Below are positions 34,476 through 44,591 of a DNA stretch of 64,000 nucleotides, in pieces. Within the stretch, counting starts at the first letter, position 1. Each line of letters begins with the position of its first letter. The notes under the pieces are model-generated. The model was not told where the DNA came from, searched no databases, and saw nothing but the letters and a program-made list of their open reading frames with translations. The stretch comes from Sebastes aleutianus (lineage: Eukaryota > Chordata > Actinopteri > Perciformes > Sebastidae), in assembly GCA_916700875.1 (NCBI GenBank), contig CAKAKS010000067.1, positions 28,218,933 to 28,282,932 of the forward strand, read 5' to 3'. The position numbers were made by a program, and so were the translations under genes.

Positions 34476-35259
34476 CCTATTTTTGACATACAGTATGCTA
34501 AGATATACTAGGCCAGAATTCATTAGTTTATTATATTTTGTATTAAATATCCTGCAAATAACTGAAGGTCTCAAATAAATGTAGTTCAACAAAAAGCACA
34601 CGGCAGTCTTGCCCCCAAAATGAAGTGGAGTAGAAGAATAAAGCAGCATAAAAGTAATAAACTTTCCTTAAGTACAGTACTTGAGTAAACATACTTAATT
34701 ACATCCCAACCCTTCCTACCACAAACTCAACATGCTGTAGATGCTGAAAATCATCTTTATGAAAGTTGATTCAACTATTTGCAACAAGGTACAAGAGAAA
34801 GGAAAACTTAAGACGAATGTCGCACCTTAAAATAGAAGAAATGTGCATTACAAAATGATGCAGTAGCTTGAATATTATGCGGGAAACGCTGCATCAAGAA
34901 GGATTTTCCAGAAGGTCAAATGCAAGAGCATTAAAGGTCAACGTGAGCACAATGTCATGTCATGTAGCTGTAAAAAATGGGGGGATAGCATGTTAAATGT
35001 GATGAGTGAAGTGCTCTTTTTTTAAACTGCATTTGTGCACTTCAGCACATGACCTCTTGAGTGAGAGTGAGAGAGAGTGAGAGAGAGACAGTAAAAAGGA
35101 GACACAGAGAGAGATAGTGGGTGTCTTTTATAGGATGTTGGCCAATATGATGTTTTATGTATCCATAAAGAGCTCCAAGGCCATGTTGACTTTTCATGGT
35201 TTAGACACACTGTGAAGAGAATTACAGGATAATGTTGCTTCAACACACTAGTGACTGAA

Positions 35260-36300
35260 ATTTTCCATTAAGGCGACTTCATGATTTGAAGCACCTCAGG
35301 CTTTCAATTCTGACAAAGTGTGAATAGGTAAAAGCTTGTGGTGCTGCACTTAACATCGCACACAATGCAGCCGGTTTCACACAGACCGCCATGCGCTTTT
35401 CTTAAAGGAAGATTTAAGAAGGGCTTGTTTACGTCTCAAGTTTGCTGATTTTATTCAATTTGCTGTCACAAATCTACTGTCAGAACTCTCTCAATTATCT
35501 GTAGGGTATAATATCACTCCATATATTTTGTGATACTGAGTTCATTTATATAAAAAAATACTTATAGCTTTAATAACATTAGGGCAGATACCCTTTTTAC
35601 ATTCATCTCTGGAAGGTTTTATTATAATATTTTTAAGACCAACTTTTTATTTTCAGATTGTTCACAAAGAATGGCACAAATGTATGTTTATACGACTTAA
35701 TTACATGTAGATGCAAAATATGACTACTAGATAAAACATCAAAAACATAAAGAAAACAGATAAATATCACTTTAATGTCATATTTTGGGGGGGCTTATCT
35801 ATTGGGCCAGTTCTCAGCTTCCAGATGATGTATACCACTTCTATGTGACACCTACTGTTGACCTGCTATCTCCCCCTAAAGACCCCCTGTAGCCCCCTAA
35901 AAAAGACAAAAACGGGTCCATTGTGGGTCTCAGAGGGTTAAGGTACGTTTTGAACAGATGAAAAAAATTGTGATTAATTTGCGATTAACTATTTTAATCA
36001 ATTGACAGCCCTAAAATATATATAAAAAGCACTAACGACCAATAATAAAATAAAATGTCTACAAAATAAAATAAATAAAACGTCTTTTTACAACAACAAA
36101 ATACTGATCTGTATCTCCTCACACAGATTTATAACTTATAAAGTGCGTAAATGACTCATCACGTTTCATCATATTCTGGAAAGTACACCATGATCTTTTT
36201 TTTTTACACATCAGACCATTCACAATGTGAGATAATAAACTTCAAATAAAAGGGATTATATTTTCAAACAAAGCTTTATTATTTGATTTTTTTAGAGTCT
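35260..36300. other. AT-rich DNA upstream of fabp6
   Basis: No gene. It contains an end fragment of the hAT-like MITE (35941-36014, ending TTGACAGCCCTA). The fabp6 promoter proper starts near 36300. Confidence 0.45.
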
Positions 36301-36326
36301 GCCGCAGTAAAAAATGAAGGGTGCGA

Positions 36327-36334
36327 CCATAAAG
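36327..36334 (-). promoter_or_regulatory. CDX-like site in fabp6 upstream region
   Basis: CCATAAAG, which reads CTTTATGG on the minus strand and fits the TTTAT core of caudal-type (CDX) factors. CDX2 is an intestinal regulator. Short motif, so chance occurrence is possible. Confidence 0.3.
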
Positions 36335-36346
36335 CCATCGCGGGAG

Positions 36347-36359
36347 AGTTCATTGACCT
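36347..36359 (+). promoter_or_regulatory. IR-1 nuclear receptor element (FXR type) upstream of fabp6
   Basis: AGTTCA T TGACCT: two inverted hexamers separated by one base, the layout bound by FXR-RXR. It lies about 190 bp upstream of the TATA box and 294 bp upstream of the start codon. Mammalian FABP6 is a known FXR target through a promoter IR-1 element, so bile-acid induction here is a well-founded inference. Confidence 0.6.
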
Positions 36360-36421
36360 GGAGGTGAGCTTCAAGCCCGCGCTGATGAGCAGTCAGCATT
36401 TTACTCACTGCTTGGGAGCTC

Positions 36422-36439
36422 CATAAACGCCCGTTTATG
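36422..36439. promoter_or_regulatory. Perfect palindrome of two CDX-like sites
   Basis: CATAAACG and CGTTTATG flank a two-base CC spacer, so the arms are exact inverted repeats. Each arm contains a CDX-like TTTATG core. It lies ~110 bp upstream of the TATA box. Confidence 0.4.
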
Positions 36440-36547
36440 CGGGTTATTGCCCTCTCCCTCGTAGCCCATTGTAGTCATCATATTCAGCTGTAATTGCACT
36501 CTTGTGTCATCACATGCAGATGAAGGGGGGCGGCGAGAGGTGTACGG

Positions 36548-36555
36548 TATATAAA
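36548..36555 (+). promoter_or_regulatory. TATA box of fabp6
   Basis: TATATAAA, 93 bases upstream of the start codon, leaving room for a start site near 36580 and a ~60-base leader. FABP genes typically have a TATA box at such a distance. Confidence 0.75.
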
Positions 36556-36640
36556 CAGGGAGCAGTCTTGGTCTCACTACCTTACTTTTCCCTCAGCTTG
36601 CCTCAGCATCTCACGCCTCCACACACCTAAAACCACCAAA

Positions 36641-38257
36641 ATGGCCTTCGCTGGAAATTGGGAAACAGAGAGCCAGGAGGGATACGACGCATTCTGCAAG
36701 CTGATCGGTGAGAAACTATAAGTCTTCTCTGCCATGCGTTTTACTTCCCTACTTCAGTCCTCTCTGATTGGCTGGACTAACTTGAGCTTTTATAAACTCC
36801 TCTTCTTTCCCCTCTCCATCAGGTATCCCCGATGACATCACTGAGAAGGGCCGCGACTACAAGCTGATCACAGAGATCACCCAGGTCGGCAACGACTTCT
36901 CCTGGACCAAGATCTACCCCAAAGGGGCCAAGGTCACCAACAAGTTCACCATCGACAAGGAGTGCGACATGGAGACCATCGGAGGAAAGAAATTCAAGGT
37001 AGGAGGCAAAGAATCCAGAGTTTGTTCTTTAAAGCAGCAGTAAGTAGAATAGCAGCAAATATGGTCAAAAAAAAGTCTGGTGTCCTCCGGTGCTCCTAAT
37101 GCCATCTGCAAGATTTCACAGACCGGAGGAAAACAACCAATCAGAGCCGAGCTGGAGCCTCGCCGTCTCTGAGCAGCTGTCAATCACTCGCAAACTCCAA
37201 TCAAACAGTCAAACTAGGCAGCACTGATCGTATATGAATCAATATTGTGTTACTGTAATGCCTATTTCTTGCATAAAATGTTTTCAGAAACATATTTCAG
37301 TGTACTCTTATCTGTAAAATGAGGAAGTTTGAGGCACCGTCCACCAGCCGAAGCAAACTTTCTCATTTTACAGCTAAACAGTACACTACAAGATGTTTCT
37401 GAAAACATTTTATGCGAGAAATAGGCATTACAGTAACAGAATATTAATTTATATTTGATCAGCGCTGCCTAGTTTGACTGTTTGATCGGAGTTCGCGAGT
37501 GATTGACAGCTGCCTCCGTTGAATGAACAGCCAATAGGAACGCTCTCTCTCTCTGAAATTACCTGTTATTGGTCAAAATCTTGACCAAACACTTGAATTA
37601 AAATATGCTGAAAGGTTATTATAGAATCTTTGCCCAATGATGCCAAAAATATTCTGCCTACTGCCGCTTTAACCTTATTAAGTCTTAAAAAGTTCCAGCT
37701 GTGCGGGGCAGAAATATGCAAGCATGAGGAGTGATTATAAACCCAGCAGAAAGGGAAGGGAGGGGAGGATGAATGTACCCCGGGTCCCTGACTGATTATA
37801 ACCTGTGTGTTTTCAGGCCACGGTGCACATGGAGGGAGGCAAGCTGAGCGTGGACTTCCCCAACTACCACCACACCTCTGAGATCAGCGGAGGCAAGCTC
37901 ATCGAGGTAAACAACCCTCTCTTAGGCTTTTAGTGCTGACAACCTAGCGTGATGACAGCAGTTATTACACTCAACACCCCGCGGGGATCATTAGAGTCAT
38001 TAATGTTATATTTCTGCAGCCGCGGGTAGGCATTTGCTAACGAGGAAACCTGTCTCAAACACAGAGTCGTGCTAACGAGTGCATCTTAACAAGCAATTCT
38101 GCCTCACATTTAACCTTTAAAACCTGATACTGAAGTATAACGAGACGCTGCAATAACACACTCCTTTTAATAATTTACCACTTCTTCTGTCTCTCTCTCT
38201 CTTCAGACCTCCAAAGCCGGCTCCGTAGTGCTGAAGAGAACCAGCAAGAAGATCTAA
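36641..38257 (+). CDS. fabp6: Ileal fatty acid-binding protein / gastrotropin (bile-acid binding), four exons
   Basis: Exons 36641-36707, 36823-36998, 37817-37906 and 38207-38257 join in frame to 127 residues, the usual FABP size. All introns are GT-AG, and the 67/176/90/51-base pattern is the classic four-exon FABP layout. FABP6 is a cytosolic ten-strand beta-barrel protein that binds and carries bile acids in ileal enterocytes. Matches that separate it from other FABPs are KATVHMEGGKLSVDFPNYHH with TSEISGGKLIE, near the FABP6 consensus, and the MAFxGxWETES start. It ends KRTSKKI. The upstream IR-1 and CDX-like motifs agree with intestinal, bile-acid-driven expression. Intron 2 holds a palindromic miniature element. 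fabp10 is the nearest alternative but fits less well. Confidence 0.9.
37029..37672. mobile_element. Palindromic MITE in fabp6 intron 2
   Basis: The left end TTTAAAGCAGCAGTAAGTAGAAT is answered by ATTCTGCCTACTGCCGCTTTAA-like sequence at the right. The two halves mirror each other around about 37345; for example AATGCCTATTTCTTGCATAA near 37259 is answered by the complement near 37410. A partial copy of the same family is at 58298-58550. Confidence 0.8.
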
Positions 38258-38320
38258 CTGCTAACTGACCTTTGACCTCTAAAACAGTTACTAACGGAGA
38301 CCTCAACTACTACTGCAATT

Positions 38321-38326
38321 AATAAA
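38321..38326 (+). terminator. Polyadenylation signal of fabp6
   Basis: AATAAA, 64 bases after the stop codon, with a GT-rich stretch (about 38377-38390) downstream. It gives a short 3' UTR as expected for FABP genes. Confidence 0.75.
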
Positions 38327-38609
38327 CTAAGAATCTGATACAAACATGAACCTGTGTTTCCGTCTACACTTTCTGTGTTTGTGTGTATCCTGCATACTTT
38401 TAAGGATAATGTGTGGTTTTATTAGACATGAAATGTTCAGCCACTGCTACTTTTGAGATATAAGAGTTTATGTAATAGTCAGGGAAAGGCTTTTGATTGA
38501 TGCCACAGCTTAAAGGGAGTCAATGGGTCCAGCTTTGCGGGGGATTGGCAGCAAAAGACTTGAAATGTTTTTGACTCTCAGGAATATGCTTAACTGAAAT
38601 GAGTTAAAG

Positions 38610-39086
38610 CTAGGGTTGGTAATCTTGAGAAACTAGCAAGAGTAAGCTAGATTTTAAAGAGGACCTAATATGCTTTTATGGTTTTTCCCTTTCCTTTAAT
38701 GTATTATATATTTTTTTCTGAAAGATCTGCAAAGTTACAAAGCCCAAACCGAAGGAAATTACTCTCCCCCACAGAAACACTGCTCCTGAACTGCCTGAAA
38801 CGCCTCGCTTGAAGTGTCGCCTTTTTTCCGTAACATGGTGATGTCACCAAGTAACACATTTGCATAATGCACAACCGGTATGAGAAAAATAAAGTATTTT
38901 TTGAACATTAAAACATGTAAAATTGTTCTAGAAACCTAAAATACAAAGTATGAACTATTACTCGGGCTGAATGAAATGATTGGACGGGCTTTATCAGAGC
39001 ATTTGATTTATTGATTGCTGTCGGGATGTAATGAGAATTTCAACAAATATAACAAAAAATATTTTTGAAAAGATTACCAACCCTAG
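38610..39086. mobile_element. MITE with CTAGGGTTGGTAATCTT ends
   Basis: The left CTAGGGTTGGTAATCTT (38610-38626) and right AAGATTACCAACCCTAG (39070-39086) are exact inverted repeats. It is 477 bp, non-coding. The right part resembles 16430-16545, and the middle loosely resembles the MITE at 20551-21032, so it may be a composite. Confidence 0.88.
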
Positions 39087-39480
39087 TTTTAACAGAGTGC
39101 AAAGGTTCCCTAGACACTATTAGGCTTCATTAGCACCAAGATGTACATGTGTCTCTAATCACAAATTAGTAATAGTAATACTGGCTGCTTACTGATGACT
39201 GGATGCAAGAAATCATGCATTGCAAGTTTCATCATTTATAACCATAAGCTAAGCTAATCATAAGTTGCCTGTAGTTTAATTTGTTCACAGTATTTTCACA
39301 TTCATATCGTGGAGGTTGTCTAAAGTGGTATGTTAATGTATATATTTTTTTGTGTCACAGTGTCATAACCTGTTTCAAATAGTATTTTTAAGACATGAAT
39401 TTCACATTCATCTGTTTACAGGGGTGACTGCTGTAAACTATTAAGCCATTCATACATTCTTTCACTGTAACCTCGCACGG
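39087..39480. other. Intergenic DNA, nothing recognised
   Basis: AT-rich sequence with no open frame of note and no clear repeat ends. Confidence 0.4.
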
Positions 39481-39850
39481 CAGCTGGATTCTCGCAATGT
39501 CACAAGATCACGAGAGAATCACATCTGAGGATCACATCTCACACGAAAATCCATCTTGGCAGTCTTCAAGTAATGCGTTTTTTGTCCAGCTTGCCAGACA
39601 ACGGACCAATCAGCGTCCTGTGAGGAGCTACTGGCAGCTGCGGGCGTGGCTTAGGTGTGTAAGACACAGCAATGGCAGCTCCTGGAGAGGTTTGCGTAGC
39701 TGCTGCAATAGCATCAGTTCTATCAGAACTGGAGAGTATTTCTTCATTGAAAGACGAGCAAAGAACGCCACTGAAGGAAATGTTTTCGCCTTCAGTGAGC
39801 TTCACTTTAATAAGTAATGTCAGCATCGCTAAACAGCACAAGACATGAAT
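39481..39850 (+). mobile_element. Fragment of a helicase-bearing mobile element (degenerate)
   Basis: From 39672 a 58-residue frame reads MAAPGEVCVAAAIASVLSEL, then LESISSLKDEQRTPLK. This resembles the short leader before the helicase domain (ATLLPTG-type) in RecQ-like proteins carried by fish repeats. Here the frame ends before any helicase motif, so only a remnant or a non-autonomous derivative is left. The family is from memory and uncertain. Confidence 0.35.
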
Positions 39851-40780
39851 CAGCTGAAGCAGGTGATCCAAGACAAGTCCTACTACATATCAGGTTCCTG
39901 GATGGCAGGAAGTCAGTCAGAGTTGATGGGTGCTGGGAGAAATGTAACCTGACAACTATACAGAGTTACATCAGGCTTCATGATCAAAGAGAGTTAAGAG
40001 CTATAATCAAACCACATATCCAAATGGCCCATACATAAATGTCACTTTACAACGGCAGTAATTACAGTAACATTATGTACAATAGCTGGGTTGAACTCTC
40101 TTCAGGGGTCTGTCTGACAGGCTGATCGGTGGCCAGACGTCTTTCATTACTTTGATTCAGTGAAACACTTGAAAAAATCTCTAAAACACCTAATGTGCTG
40201 CCGCGAAAGAAAAGCTCTGACCTGCTGCAAGTCGCATAACTTGGCAGGACAGTGTGACTCCAGGTCTCACTCCCAACTCGTCAAATACCGCCACTCGGCA
40301 TCTGATACCGAGGCACCCTTTAGCATCTGTATGGGACGCACTGGGCTTTCAACTAACTCCAATATAAACCCATCTGCATCATTATTAGATGGTCAGAACA
40401 ACTGACGTAGTGACAGAGAAAGTCCGCTTAATGTGGGTGAGAGGGGTGTTTGGATGGGTCAAACAAACACAGGACTTTCACCAAGGAGACCGCTGTTCGT
40501 GTCCCGTGTGAAAGTCAAGGTTGAGTTATTTTATCATTGTTTTTTAACATCAGTTACGTAACAAGCGTAGTTATTTTATGTAACAAACATACTTATTTTA
40601 ACCCAAACCACAACCCTTTCCTAAGCCTAACCAAGTACTTTTGTTGCCAAAACTTAACCAAGTAGTTTTGTTGCGTAACTTTCGTTCTTAACTTACGCCA
40701 GTTACGTAACAAACATACTTATTTTTACGAAACAAGCGTACTTATTTTGCGTAACAAACATACTGATCTTAAAAATAAAT
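39851..40780. repeat. Composite of interspersed repeats
   Basis: At about 40270-40420 is a fish-type repeat (run CATCTGATACCGAGGCACCC). At 40455-40770 are several tandem-like words (CTAACCAAGTAGTTTTGTTG, ACGTAACAAACATACTTATT) shared with 30060-30160 and 44000-44080. No gene. Confidence 0.5.
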
Positions 40781-42060
40781 AAAGAAAATACAAACTCCTT
40801 CTTCTTACCAACTTTGCAGGTGGGGAAAGTATTGTCATGTGGGTGATTTACTACTCTGATGAAGAAAGATCTTTTACATTAAAGCCAATACCATGCAGAA
40901 TCAAATATGGCACAGGGTGTCTTCCTCAATCTGAGTGCTGTTCTGCTGCAGTGGACTCAGTGCTGCCACCGGTGGATGGAAGCTATATTGCAGCAATACC
41001 ACTGATTACTGAGACACGTTGAATCCTGATTTTTTTGCCTTACTGAGAGCTTTTAGTCGATACTGCCCTTCAAGTCATTAACTCTCTACTACTCTATCTT
41101 GATAGTAATTTTCTCTTCTTCATGCGTTCACTATCTCTGTCCTTATTCTTCTCTCCCGTTTCTCTTTCCTTTTTGCTTCTGTCCTCTCCCCCCCATGTCC
41201 TCTCTCTTCCTCTCCTTCTTGTCTCTCCCCACATCTACCCTATTTCTCTGTGGCTTCCAGCCAAGCAAATAATCAGTTAATTAACCAGCTCAGTCCCAGG
41301 ATCATTGTAGCAGCTCTCAGAGGAGCACTGTAAAGGCTCTCATGTCTCTAAATTTACAGCTTCATTAAGTGGACTGGAGTAAGGTACAAATCTTTTGAAT
41401 AAAATTGCCAGACTAGAGCCTCGGTGCATGAGTGTGTGTGTGCGTGCGTGTGTGTGTGTGTGCTGGCCTTGACTTGAGAGCCGGTGACTCAATAGCTCCC
41501 TAATGAAAACAAAATCTCTGTTTTTTTTGCCTCTGAGGTGGCGATTGTTTTGGTGTAATAATGAGACGTCCTCTCTTGCCGGCACCGATGCAATCAAGAT
41601 CTTACACTCCTGGAAAATTAGGGTTGGAAGGCAACAAGCAAGGTGTCATTTGAGCATGTTTGTGTAGCTCGGCGCTGGTGCAATCACTCTGCAATATCAC
41701 TTCCTTTGTCCTCGCAGACAAACAGGCCTAATTGGCTATTTCCAAGGCTGCTGTTTCTGATTGGCCATTCTGCCTCGTTCCGATTGGCCTCCATCTAGGC
41801 GACCAGAAGTGGAGAGAAAAATGGCTTGTTAACGTCTCCATGTTGTGTTCCTGTTTCTGTGATCATACACCTTCAAGCACGCTTGGAGCCAAGCCACAAT
41901 ATGAACTCGCATTCCTCAGACTTTATAGTCCACCTACTTCGACAACTTGTTATTCTTGGTGCACAAAAGCACCGGCATATTTTGGTCTGTTGGAAATTTT
42001 TACCTCATTAAATCTGCAGATTGTCGAACAAACATTTACAAACACTATTTCTTAATTTAA
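40780..42060. other. Intergenic DNA, no supported gene
   Basis: A 61-residue frame at 40837-41022 starts after a possible splice acceptor (TTTGCAG) but matches nothing I know. A pyrimidine-rich patch is at 41090-41260 and a (GT)n run near 41431-41461. A repeat-free stretch at about 41500-41740 could be regulatory. Confidence 0.4.
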
Positions 42061-42306
42061 GGGTGTAGTGGTTAGCACTATCGCCTCACAGCTACAACCA
42101 CCTCAGCTGGGCCAAATCCACTGGGTGTCTCTGCCGGCTGGGTTTCCTCAGGATGTCCGTTTTCCTCCCGACAGTGCAGACATGCAGCTGAGGTTAATTG
42201 GACACTCTAAATTGCCCACAGGTGTGTCTGTAACACTAAATGGTTGCCGGTCGGTAGCCCTGTGATAGACAGGCAATCTGTCCAGATTGAACACAGCCTC
42301 TTACCC
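42061..42306 (+). mobile_element. SINE-like teleost repeat
   Basis: It starts GTAGTGGTTAGCACTATCGC and contains GGTTTCCTCAGGATGTCCG and CTCTAAATTGCCCACAGGTG words, a pattern very common in fish genomes. It has diverged and carries no coding capacity. A shorter fragment of the same family is near 51610-51735. Confidence 0.65.
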
Positions 42307-42697
42307 CGCGGTGCTCAAACTGTGGGGCAGGTGGGGCGCGCATGACCGGGGGGGGAAATGTGAATCTTTTTCAAGGCGGAACAGTAAACAAAATTGTCTG
42401 TTTATACATCCATGGTAGAGATGGTGCTCATTCAGACAGACAGTCTTTAGTATAGGTGTACAGAATGGACAGATATTTGACAAAAAGATAAAAACAGACG
42501 ATGCTTCGGAGACGAACAAGACAACAGGCTCATCTGACGGTAAATATGACGAAGTAGTGCTGCACAGAGTATAGTTTGAAGCTTTATTGATAACATTCAA
42601 ATTACTATTTAAGAAACATTAGCCTACCTTCCACCTTCTCTTCCTTCCTCTATCTCAAACACACACACGAGCGAGCGACGCTCCGTCAGTCTCTTTA
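42307..42697. other. Intergenic DNA, nothing recognised
   Basis: Contains a G-run near 42349 and an AC-rich short run near 42658. No gene. Confidence 0.4.
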
Positions 42698-42839
42698 ATA
42701 GGCCCTTTTCACAGAAGCCATTTTGACATCTCATTGCAGGGTGAACACAGGTGTAATTGAATACATTAATTATGGCCCTGTTCCATTTAGGTGGACCAGC
42801 AATGACATGTCAAAATGGCTGCTGTGAAAAGGACCTATT
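42698..42839. mobile_element. Short MITE (142 bp) with AATAGGCCCTTTTCACAG ends
   Basis: About 32 bases at each end are inverted repeats with two mismatches (AATAGGCCCTTTTCACAGAAGCCATTTTGACAT-type). Too short to code. Confidence 0.88.
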
Positions 42840-43880
42840 GCCTCAGTTTTCAGTCCAAAAGTAAAAAAGAAGAGCATCATATCTTATAAACTGCTCATAT
42901 TTTTTTGGGGTAAAATCTGCAAAGTAACTACAGCTGTCAAATAAGAAGAAAAAAGTGTGAATGTGAAAGAATGGCAGCAACGCCTAATCCGGTTTGAATG
43001 CAGCCTTTCTCCATCACAACATTTAACCTATACTCAGAGTTTCTGTTCATTTCACCAAACGTTTTGACACTGGTTTGCAGAACACATATTAAAAAGTATT
43101 CTTGCGACTAGTCAACTTAAATTGACTTTATGAAATTGGACCCAGTAATGCTCGTTTTTTCCCCCCAATTTATATAAAAAAAAAGAAAAACTTGATTTTC
43201 TATTTGCTATCATTGAAGTACCTCTATCTTCCCCCAGCTTCAATTTCAATCACAGCAGCTCAAATTACAGTGCTTTGGAGAACGCTCTGAATAAAGAGAT
43301 ACAGAGCGACAAAAATGAAAGTGATTTAGTGGGGATGTGTGAGGGATTGAGACGATAATATAAACTCGAAAGAGCAAGAGAGAGAGAGAAGATACTCTGG
43401 GTAGGATAATGAAGGGGTGACGGTACATTGGGCATTAATAACCTGGAATTACCTGTGATAACTATGGTAACACTGGCAATTTGCGTGAAGTTCTTCTGTC
43501 TTGGTGACAGGTGGTTGGTCCAACTGGATGGAGAAGAAAAACTTGTGTGCGTGAGGCTCAATTTAGCATTAATTGCGTGCATTTTCAGCCTATAGCTATT
43601 GTCTGTGACAAAGAACCCCCTGCTTTTCTCTCACCAGGCTTCTATTGTTTCATTGTTGCTGTTCTATTACAATGAACTCCAACACAAATGGGAATATTTA
43701 TGTCCACCATTAAAAGAGATTTTCCACCTTTCCCATTTATACACGGTTTGCAAAGTGGATTGTACCTGAGCTCGTCTCCATAGATACCAACAGCGTTTCT
43801 TTCCGCCATTTCCACCATCAACCATGGAAGAAATAAATGTGGAAGTCCCACAAACGTCCAACCGGACGCGCACACAGCTC
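42840..43880. other. Intergenic DNA, no supported gene
   Basis: AT-rich. Two overlapping minus-strand open frames near 43246-43582 show no domain or signal. Nothing else is recognised. Confidence 0.4.
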
Positions 43881-44142
43881 GGTAGATTTCACAGTGGATG
43901 GGTCCAAAAAACACAAGGCTTTCATCCAGGAGACAGCTGTTTGTGTCCTGTGCATCAAGTTACAATCAGCTGTTCATTTGTATCCCGTATTCACAACATT
44001 CAATGTCATTTTCATTGTACAAACGTAGTAGTTTTAAACCCAAAAGCAACGTGGGTTTGATGACAAAAATAAAGTGATGCCAAGCGGCAGTACGTGACGA
44101 GATGTTGGGATGAGGACGTGTTGCTGGTTGATTGATGTCAGG

Positions 44143-44591
44143 GGCTACAGAAGAACCAGTGATGGTGGGATTCTGACCATCTTTTGGTCAAGCACTTTGA
44201 TCTGGCACCCTCCAACTGCCTGCTGACCTGCCACTACCCCAGCTACATGTCTTCATTGTTGACAAGGCCTTTCCACTCTGGAGAAACCTCACGAGGCCAT
44301 TCCCCTGGGCGCATCCTTCCAAGAGAGCGTCGGGTCTTCAATTAGCGTCTCTCCCGAGTGTGGCTGGTTGTGGAAAACGCCTTTGGGATCCTTGCTCCCC
44401 AGAGGAGGATGTACAGGCGTGTCGTTGAGGTAAATCCAGAAGTTGCAGAGAAGTGTGTGAAGGCTACTTCTGTTCTCCATAACTTCATGTGGAGGAAAAC
44501 CCAGGCAACAACTGCAGTTAGGGGCGGCATCCTGGTTGGAGAGGTGGAACCACTTCCAGGTCTTTGCAGCAAGGAGCCTTTGCTATATTGA
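44143..44591 (+). pseudogene. Broken PIF/Harbinger transposase fragment (HARBI1-like)
   Basis: The 3' part of a Harbinger DDE transposase is readable: LVVENAFGILAP, then EKCVKATSVLHNFMWR, in the frame ending at 44591. Upstream, ERRVFN is followed by an in-frame TAG at 44343-44345 where the family has Y before RLSR. The GDKAFPL-type motif lies in another frame near 44258, so at least one frameshift is present. Part of the gene is missing. It cannot encode an active transposase. Confidence 0.75.

Noticed and set aside
36641..38257. Liver-type fabp10 as the identity of the FABP gene
   Set aside because: The third-exon block (VDFPNYHHTSEISGGKLIE) and the start fit FABP6 much better.
40837..41022. 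61-residue frame after a splice-acceptor-like TTTGCAG
   Set aside because: No recognised domain and no matching donor or partner exon; chance is the simplest reading.
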